From positions 1 to 10,008 of the forward strand of contig JAUXAH010000052.1 in the NCBI GenBank assembly GCA_030614945.1: a stretch of DNA of 10,008 nt, written 5' to 3'. This stretch comes from Phycisphaerae bacterium (GTDB lineage Bacteria > Planctomycetota > Phycisphaerae > Sedimentisphaerales > SG8-4). The position numbers were made by a program, and so were the translations under genes. The notes below the pieces were generated by a model. That model was not told the DNA's origin. It saw nothing but the letters and a program-made list of their open reading frames with translations, and ran no database searches. This document shows, one piece after another, positions 5,726 to 10,008 of this stretch; the first letter of the stretch is position 1; each line of letters begins with the position of its first letter.

Positions 5726-7804
5726 ATGCGGGGTTATGACCTGACATCCAGAGATGTAACAAATTCTTCCAGTGCGGCAGAGTTAATGGAGCGTGAGTGG
5801 GCACCGTGTCGTTACAACTGCCCGGTGCATGCTGATGTAAGAAGGTATGTCGAGCTGGTTGGCCAGGGTCGGTGGCAGGAGTCCATCGACGTTATTCGCA
5901 GGCATCTGCCGTTTGCCGCCGTTTGCGGGCGAATTTGTCATCACCCCTGCGAGGCGAACTGTCGGCGTAACGATGTCGACAACCCGGTAGCTATCCGTGA
6001 AGTGAAGCGCTTTGTCGCGGAATATTGCGGCAGCAAGGGACTGACGGTCAATAAGGCCGCGGTCCAGAACAAGGCCGGGGTTGCTGTTATCGGCGCCGGC
6101 CCGGCTGGAATGTCTGCCGCGCTTGAGCTGGCCAAACTCGGTTATCGTCCAAAAGTCTTTGAAAAATTCCCGGTCGCCGGCGGCATCTCAGCAACGACAA
6201 TTCCCAAATATCGGCTGCCGCGTCACGTTGTCCAGATAGATATCGATTGGATTCTTGCCCATGGCGTCGAGCTGCAAACTAATGTCGAGATAGGCAGGGA
6301 CAAAACCGTTGACGACTTGTTGGACGCCGACTTCGAAGCGGTACTCATTGCGACGGGCTTAGCCAAAAGCCGGATGCTCCCAATCCCCGGTTCAGACCAC
6401 AAGCACGTTCTTGCCGTTATGGAGTTCCTGACAAATCTCGCCTTCGGAAAAAAGGTTTCTGTCGGTAATGACGTACTGGTCATCGGCGGTGGTAACGTCG
6501 CATGCGATGCCGCGAGGGTTGCCCTACGCCTCGGTGCCGAACGAGTCCGAATGATGTGTCTGGAGAACGACGAAGAAATGCCTGCCTGGGAGTGGGAAAG
6601 CTCCGAAGCAAAGGAAGAGGGGATAGCCGTCATACATCGTCGCGGGCCGGTGCAAATTGCCGTAGATGACGGCCGAATCAGACGGGTCAAGGCCCGAAAG
6701 GTTACTCGCGTATTCGACGAAGACAAGCGGTTCAATCCACAGTACGACGACAGCGACATAATCAACATCGACTGCGACACGGTGATTTTCGCTATCGGCC
6801 AGATGGCGGACTACGGCTTTGTCAAAAACAGTGCTGTCAAACTTCATAACAATGGCAGGCTTGAGTTCAACTCGATAACGCATCAGACAAATGTTCCAAA
6901 CGTGTTCGCTTGTGGTGAAATCGTAACCCTGCCTGGCTCGGTTGTTGAGGCGTGCGCTAATGGCCAGCGGGCAGCGAAGGCAATCGATATGTATCTTAGC
7001 GGCAGGAAGGTCGATATCGATGATTCACTGCCGCCCGCTATTGATAAAATTTCCGAAGTCACCGCCGAGAAGGTCATCAAGACGCAAAGGGTTTCCATCC
7101 CGACCGAAGTCCCGGAGAAGCGCAAAAAAAACTTCGATGAATTCGAGCACACGCTCGATGCAGAAAGCGCCGCCTGTGAAGCTCGCAGGTGCATGAACTG
7201 CGGAGCCGGTGCAGAGGTCCTGGTGGACAAATGTGCCGCATGCCTTACCTGCCTTCGAGTATGCCCGTTCGACATACCCAAAGTTACTGACGTCGCTCGC
7301 ATCGATTCGATTTTGTGCCAGGCGTGCGGTATGTGCATAGCGGAGTGCCCCGCTAAGGCCATAATCCCTCGAGGCTGGGACAAGAACCTGCTGAAGCACA
7401 ATACCATAAAGGCTCTGGAGAGTATGGACAACGATGTAAAGATTGTTGCGTATATCTGTGGGCATCGAGCACCGGCGTCTGCGTGGCGCGGTGAAGACGA
7501 GGGTGTTGCCGGTGTGAAGCAATTCTACCTGCCGAGCATGGCTCGTCTGAAAGTGTCTGACCTGCTCAGTGCCTTCGAAGCCAGGGCGGATGCTGTCGCG
7601 GTCGTCGCGTGCGCCGAGAACGCTGAGCGCTATCCACAGGCTGCCGCCAGGATTAAAAAACGTGTAAATCAGGCCCGCGACATGTTGAGCGAAATCGGAA
7701 TAGATGGCTGGCGACTGAAAATGTTTGAGATTGCAGGGGACGCCGAGTCAATCTGTATCGCCTTGAACCGGACAGTCCAGGAAGTTGAAAAAGGTATATC
7801 CTGA
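5726..7804 (+). CDS. GltD/NfnB-like FAD-dependent oxidoreductase with ferredoxin and MvhD/FlpD-like domains
   Basis: A 692-aa soluble redox protein. Residues ~20-100 form the GltD-type FeS domain (C28, C32, C67, C71, C75, C79). FAD binding is at GAGPAG 123-128, NAD(P) binding at GGGNVA 254-259, and the second FAD motif is ACGE near 395. A CxxC pair at C489/C492 is followed by two [4Fe-4S] motifs, C503-C506-C509-C513P and C531-C534-C537-C541P. Residues ~570-690 resemble MvhD/FlpD, the [2Fe-2S] subunit linking hydrogenase or formate dehydrogenase to heterodisulfide reductase, but most ligand cysteines are replaced. GGAG lies about 8 nt before ATG 5726. A 62-nt gap separates it from folD, and metV follows after 18 nt. 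In Moorella, metVF is next to hdrCBA-mvhD; this protein could combine such roles by carrying electrons between NAD(P)H, ferredoxin and MetVF. The architecture is clear, the reaction is inferred. Confidence 0.9.
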   Translation: MRGYDLTSRDVTNSSSAAELMEREWAPCRYNCPVHADVRRYVELVGQGRWQESIDVIRRHLPFAAVCGRICHHPCEANCRRNDVDNPVAIREVKRFVAEYCGSKGLTVNKAAVQNKAGVAVIGAGPAGMSAALELAKLGYRPKVFEKFPVAGGISATTIPKYRLPRHVVQIDIDWILAHGVELQTNVEIGRDKTVDDLLDADFEAVLIATGLAKSRMLPIPGSDHKHVLAVMEFLTNLAFGKKVSVGNDVLVIGGGNVACDAARVALRLGAERVRMMCLENDEEMPAWEWESSEAKEEGIAVIHRRGPVQIAVDDGRIRRVKARKVTRVFDEDKRFNPQYDDSDIINIDCDTVIFAIGQMADYGFVKNSAVKLHNNGRLEFNSITHQTNVPNVFACGEIVTLPGSVVEACANGQRAAKAIDMYLSGRKVDIDDSLPPAIDKISEVTAEKVIKTQRVSIPTEVPEKRKKNFDEFEHTLDAESAACEARRCMNCGAGAEVLVDKCAACLTCLRVCPFDIPKVTDVARIDSILCQACGMCIAECPAKAIIPRGWDKNLLKHNTIKALESMDNDVKIVAYICGHRAPASAWRGEDEGVAGVKQFYLPSMARLKVSDLLSAFEARADAVAVVACAENAERYPQAAARIKKRVNQARDMLSEIGIDGWRLKMFEIAGDAESICIALNRTVQEVEKGIS

Positions 7805-7822
7805 TTTTAGGAGACAGTCTCG

Positions 7823-8506
7823 ATGATAATAGCTGAAAGGAAACCATTTGATGAAATCCTTGAAATGCTCAAGCCGTACAAAAGGGTGCTTGTGCTTGGA
7901 TGTGGCGGGTGCGTAACTGTCTGCCTGACCGGCGGAGAAAAGCAGGCCGAGGAGCTCGCCTCACAGCTTCGTCTGGCCTCTGCGCATAAAGGGCTGGACG
8001 TCGGCGCCGACTATGACTATATCACCCGCCAGTGCGACAGGGAATTCGTTGAGAATCTCAAGGAAAGTCCTGACAAATACGACTGTGTGCTCAGCTTGGC
8101 GTGCGGTGTCGGGGTGCAGTTTATGTCGCAATTGTATCCCGATGTACCATTTCTGCCTGCTATGAATACCACGTTCTACGGTGCCGGCACCGCTTCAGGC
8201 ATCTGGGAGGAATATTGCCACGGTTGCGGCGACTGCGTGCTGGCGCTGACCGGTGGCATTTGCCCGATCGCTCGCTGCTCCAAGAGCCTTGTCAATGGCC
8301 CGTGCGGCGGGACAAACAACGGCAAGTGTGAAATCTCATCGGATATGGACTGCGCCTGGTACCTAATCTACAAACGGCTGAAGGAGAAAGGCAAGCTCGA
8401 TGAGCTCCGCAGGATTCAGCCGGCCAGAGACTGGAGAAAAGAGCACGGCGCAGGCGTCCGACGATTGGTTCTTAAGGAAATGGTTGAAGAGGAGTCCGAA
8501 ACATGA
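7823..8506 (+). CDS. metV: MetV, FeS/zinc partner subunit of methylene-THF reductase
   Basis: The 227-aa protein matches the methylene-THF reductase C-terminal (MetV) family that accompanies MetF in Wood-Ljungdahl organisms. It is rich in conserved cysteines: C27, C30 and C34 (LGCGGCVTVC), C132, C135 and C138 (CHGCGDC), C147 and C152 (GGICPIARC), C161 (NGPCGG) and C169. The NGPCGG stretch is a hallmark I recall for this family. These can hold FeS clusters or zinc and would pass electrons to the flavin of MetF. AGGAG lies about 8-10 nt before ATG 7823, and the stop overlaps metF (ATGA). No membrane segment is visible. The strict position between the oxidoreductase and metF supports a three-protein complex. 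Confidence 0.9.
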   Translation: MIIAERKPFDEILEMLKPYKRVLVLGCGGCVTVCLTGGEKQAEELASQLRLASAHKGLDVGADYDYITRQCDREFVENLKESPDKYDCVLSLACGVGVQFMSQLYPDVPFLPAMNTTFYGAGTASGIWEEYCHGCGDCVLALTGGICPIARCSKSLVNGPCGGTNNGKCEISSDMDCAWYLIYKRLKEKGKLDELRRIQPARDWRKEHGAGVRRLVLKEMVEEESET

Positions 8507-9414
8507 ACGAAGCTGTCAGTTCGTTGCAGCAGGCCTTTGAGTCCGGCGAGTTTGTATTCACCGGCGAGATCGGCCCACCGAAAGGTACTAACGTCGAGGC
8601 CTGTTTGCATGAGGCTTCAAGATACCTTAAACATTCGGTAACCGCGGTGAACGTCACTGATGGCCAAACGGCTGTAATGCGTATTGGCTCGATGCCTGTG
8701 TCCAGGATGCTGCTGGAGCGCGGCATTGAGCCGATTTTTCAGATGACCTGCCGCGACCGCAACCGTATCGCTCTTCAGATGGACTTGCTTTCCGCCGCCT
8801 CGCTTGGAATCAAGAACGTCCTCTCCCTGACAGGTGACCACGTCGCCATGGGCGACCATCCTGAAGCCAAACCCGTGTTTGATCTCGACTCCGTGGGACT
8901 CCTGCAGGCGATGGTCAAACTTGAGGCCGGCACCGACATGGGCAGGGATATGAAGGGCAACCCCAACGAACTCGACGGTGTGCCTGAGTTCTTCAAGGGT
9001 TGCTGCGTTACGCCCTGTGCCGAGGAAGTCGAGCCACAGATTATTAAGCTGGAAAAGAAGGTCGAAGCCGGCGCTCAGTTTGTGCAGACGCAGGCCGTCT
9101 ACGAGCCGCCTGCCTTTGAAAAGTTTATGCGGCGTATTGAGCACCTGAAGGCGCCCGTGATGGTCGGAATCGTCATGCTCAAGAATGCCGGTATGGCCAA
9201 GTACATGAACCGTTCTGTGCCTGGTGTCCATGTGCCGGACGAGCTAATCAAACGACTTTCTGACGCTGCCAAAGAAGACCGTCAAAAGGTCTCAATAGAA
9301 ATCTGCGGCGAATTGATTCGCAAGATGAAAGACTGCTGCCAGGGTGCCCACCTGATGACGCTTGGCTGGGGTCATTGTGTCCCGGACATCATCGAGGCCG
9401 CAGGCCTGGTATGA
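8503..9414 (+). CDS. metF: 5,10-methylenetetrahydrofolate reductase
   Basis: MetF reduces 5,10-methylene-THF to 5-methyl-THF, the last folate step before transfer to corrinoid protein or homocysteine. The 303-aa TIM barrel shows the N-terminal catalytic Glu (E22 in TGEIGPPKG), MTCRDRNRIALQMDLL for flavin/folate binding, VLSLTGDHVAMGDHP with the conserved Asp, and the barrel strand GAQFVQTQAVYEP. The start is ATG 8503, preceded by GAGGAG at about 8 nt and overlapping the metV stop. Pairing with MetV points to the ferredoxin- or NADH-linked anaerobic type rather than the lone E. coli type. It is the last gene of the + strand run and converges on a formate dehydrogenase gene across a repeat island. 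Confidence 0.94.
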   Translation: MNEAVSSLQQAFESGEFVFTGEIGPPKGTNVEACLHEASRYLKHSVTAVNVTDGQTAVMRIGSMPVSRMLLERGIEPIFQMTCRDRNRIALQMDLLSAASLGIKNVLSLTGDHVAMGDHPEAKPVFDLDSVGLLQAMVKLEAGTDMGRDMKGNPNELDGVPEFFKGCCVTPCAEEVEPQIIKLEKKVEAGAQFVQTQAVYEPPAFEKFMRRIEHLKAPVMVGIVMLKNAGMAKYMNRSVPGVHVPDELIKRLSDAAKEDRQKVSIEICGELIRKMKDCCQGAHLMTLGWGHCVPDIIEAAGLV

Positions 9415-9496
9415 AATTTACTGCCGTTCGACATTCATCGGTCAGCGTGGGCAAAGAAAAAAGGGTAACCGTTCACGGCGGCAAAACGGCGTTTTT

Positions 9497-9531
9497 GTGT
9501 CATTGCAAGGCCTTCAGGCCGAAGCAATCTC
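9497..9531. repeat. Dispersed-type repeat (GTCATTGCAAGG...CGAAGCAATCTC)
   Basis: GTGTCATTGCAAGG followed by a GGCC-TTCA-GGCC hairpin and GAAGCAATCTC resembles the GTCATTGCGAG...GAAGCAATCTC interspersed repeat that I recall from many bacterial genomes. Only one copy lies in the window, so the assignment rests on memory of that pattern. Confidence 0.45.
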
Positions 9532-9714
9532 AAATGTGGCTTGGCCATCCTGGCCAAGATTCCTATGCAAATGTGGCTTGGCCATCCTGGCCAAGATTCC
9601 TATGCAAATGTGGCTTGGCCATCCTGGCCAAGATTCCTATGCAAATGTGGCTTGGCCATCCTGGCCAAGGTTCCTATGCAAATGTGGCTTGGCCATCCTG
9701 GCCAAGGTTATTTG
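9531..9714. repeat. 37-bp tandem repeat, five copies
   Basis: Units start at 9531, 9568, 9605, 9642 and 9679. The first three are identical, the fourth has AAGGTT for AAGATT, and the fifth is one base short and ends TTATTTG. Each contains the perfect hairpin CTTGGCCA-TCC-TGGCCAAG (8-bp arms, 3-nt loop). A sixth unit is broken after CAAAT, and GGCCAAAATTC near 9748 may be a decayed remnant. There are no unique spacers, so this is a minisatellite-like array and not CRISPR. Confidence 0.93.
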
Positions 9715-9717
9715 CAA

Positions 9718-9740
9718 ATCACGGGCAGGATGCCCGTGAT
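9718..9740. repeat. Perfect 10-bp hairpin after the tandem array
   Basis: ATCACGGGCA and TGCCCGTGAT flank a GGA loop. It could act as a terminator for either convergent gene, but neither side has a good T-run. The 3-nt loop matches the design of the other palindromes in the window. Confidence 0.6.
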
Positions 9741-9779
9741 ACGATATGGCCAAAATTCAGCATATTGACCCGTGAACGG

Positions 9780-10008
9780 TTACGTTTTTTTAACGGCCGC
9801 TGCACAAACCTTGTATTCCGGTATCTTGGCCGTCGGGTCTAATGCGTCATTAGTCAGCATATTGGCAGGGCATTCCCGGAAATGGAACGGCATAAACAGC
9901 CAGCCTTTTTCGATGCTGCCGGTTACCCTTGCCGGTGTGGTTACCTTACCTCGCCGTGTGATTACTTCAACGTTCTCACCGCTGCTGATTTCAAGTCTGG
10001 CCGCATCA
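9780..10008 (-). CDS. fdhA: Formate dehydrogenase alpha subunit, C-terminal fragment
   Basis: On the minus strand an open frame enters at the window end and stops at TAA (9780-9782), giving 75 C-terminal residues. The motifs EVITRRGKV, LFMPFHFREC, ANMLTNDALDP and AKIPEYKVC are those of the C-terminal molybdopterin-dinucleotide binding domain of formate dehydrogenases. The catalytic (seleno)cysteine and FeS domains lie outside the window. It would interconvert CO2 and formate, the entry step of the folate methyl branch encoded on the other strand. The gene is convergent with metF, so it is not in that operon. The stop codon is inside the right arm of the 14-bp inverted repeat, which suggests the repeat may have supplied the present end of the gene. 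Nitrate reductase or another molybdopterin enzyme is possible but fits less well. Confidence 0.85.
   Translation of the reverse strand, partial: DAARLEISSGENVEVITRRGKVTTPARVTGSIEKGWLFMPFHFRECPANMLTNDALDPTAKIPEYKVCAAAVKKT

Larger units (their letters stand above)
9465..9783. repeat. Repeat island bracketed by a perfect 14-bp inverted repeat
   Basis: GTAACCGTTCACGG at 9465-9478 recurs as its exact reverse complement at 9770-9783. A-rich sequence lies just outside the left arm and a T-run just outside the right arm, extending the symmetry loosely. The right arm contains the stop codon of the formate dehydrogenase gene. The enclosed ~290 bp hold a dispersed-type repeat, the 37-bp tandem array and a further hairpin. 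No transposase, and no clear target-site duplication, is visible. The 365 nt between metF and fdhA hold no convincing gene. Confidence 0.75.

Noticed and set aside
9531..9714. CRISPR array
   Set aside because: The whole 37-bp unit repeats without unique spacers, and no cas genes are present.
9375..9842. Plus-strand ORFs across the repeat island, including an ATG at 9411 overlapping the metF stop by ATGA
   Set aside because: The encoded protein is repeated WLGHPGQDSYANVAWPSWPRF-like sequence in all three frames, a by-product of the 37-bp array. There is no RBS for the 9411 ATG beyond metF itself, and the ORF runs antisense into the fdhA end.

Overview
The window looks like a chromosomal segment of an anaerobic, probably uncultivated bacterium. 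The gene content (a folate methyl branch, a formate dehydrogenase and FeS-rich redox proteins) points to anaerobic one-carbon metabolism. The short tandem arrays and palindromes packed into nearly every gene junction resemble what I recall from Planctomycetota (Phycisphaerae-like) genomes; that assignment is inference and only moderately secure.

Layout. (A) 1-1906, + strand: the 3' part of a coiled-coil/zinc-ribbon protein, an RNase HI-family protein and a PurN-type formyltransferase, tightly packed or overlapping. Repeats have invaded the junctions and, in purN, the reading frame itself. (B) 1907-2145: a 239-nt gap filled by a long inverted array of ATCAGG-type units. (C) 2146-5663, + strand: a compact operon of HPS-RraA fusion, 6-phospho-3-hexuloisomerase, FchA-type cyclohydrolase and FolD. 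(D) 5726-9414, + strand: a 692-aa flavin/FeS oxidoreductase with a C-terminal MvhD/FlpD-like domain, then MetV and MetF. (E) 9415-9779: a repeat island with five copies of a 37-bp tandem repeat, bracketed by a perfect 14-bp inverted repeat. (F) 9780-10008, - strand: the C-terminal end of a molybdopterin formate dehydrogenase, convergent with metF.

How the genes work together. Formate dehydrogenase, FchA, FolD and MetV/MetF belong to the methyl (folate) branch of the Wood-Ljungdahl pathway. HPS/PHI interconvert formaldehyde plus ribulose 5-phosphate with fructose 6-phosphate, and so could feed formaldehyde into methylene-THF or draw it out. The FolD copy has replacements at all three positions that align with its catalytic Lys/Gln/Asp. 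It may therefore be a dehydrogenase only, with FchA supplying the cyclohydrolase step. The large oxidoreductase sits where HdrABC-MvhD sits beside metVF in acetogens, and is a candidate one-polypeptide electron-transfer partner for MetVF.

The other notable theme is a family of ~30-bp imperfect palindromes. There are four clear copies in the first 3.5 kb. Two lie in frame inside purN, one forms the tail of the HPS-RraA fusion, and one lies in the opposite orientation at the start of the RNase HI ORF. Translated copies share a motif of the type R-[PT]-S-[DE]-G-[LR]-x-E, reminiscent in behaviour of the Rickettsia palindromic elements.
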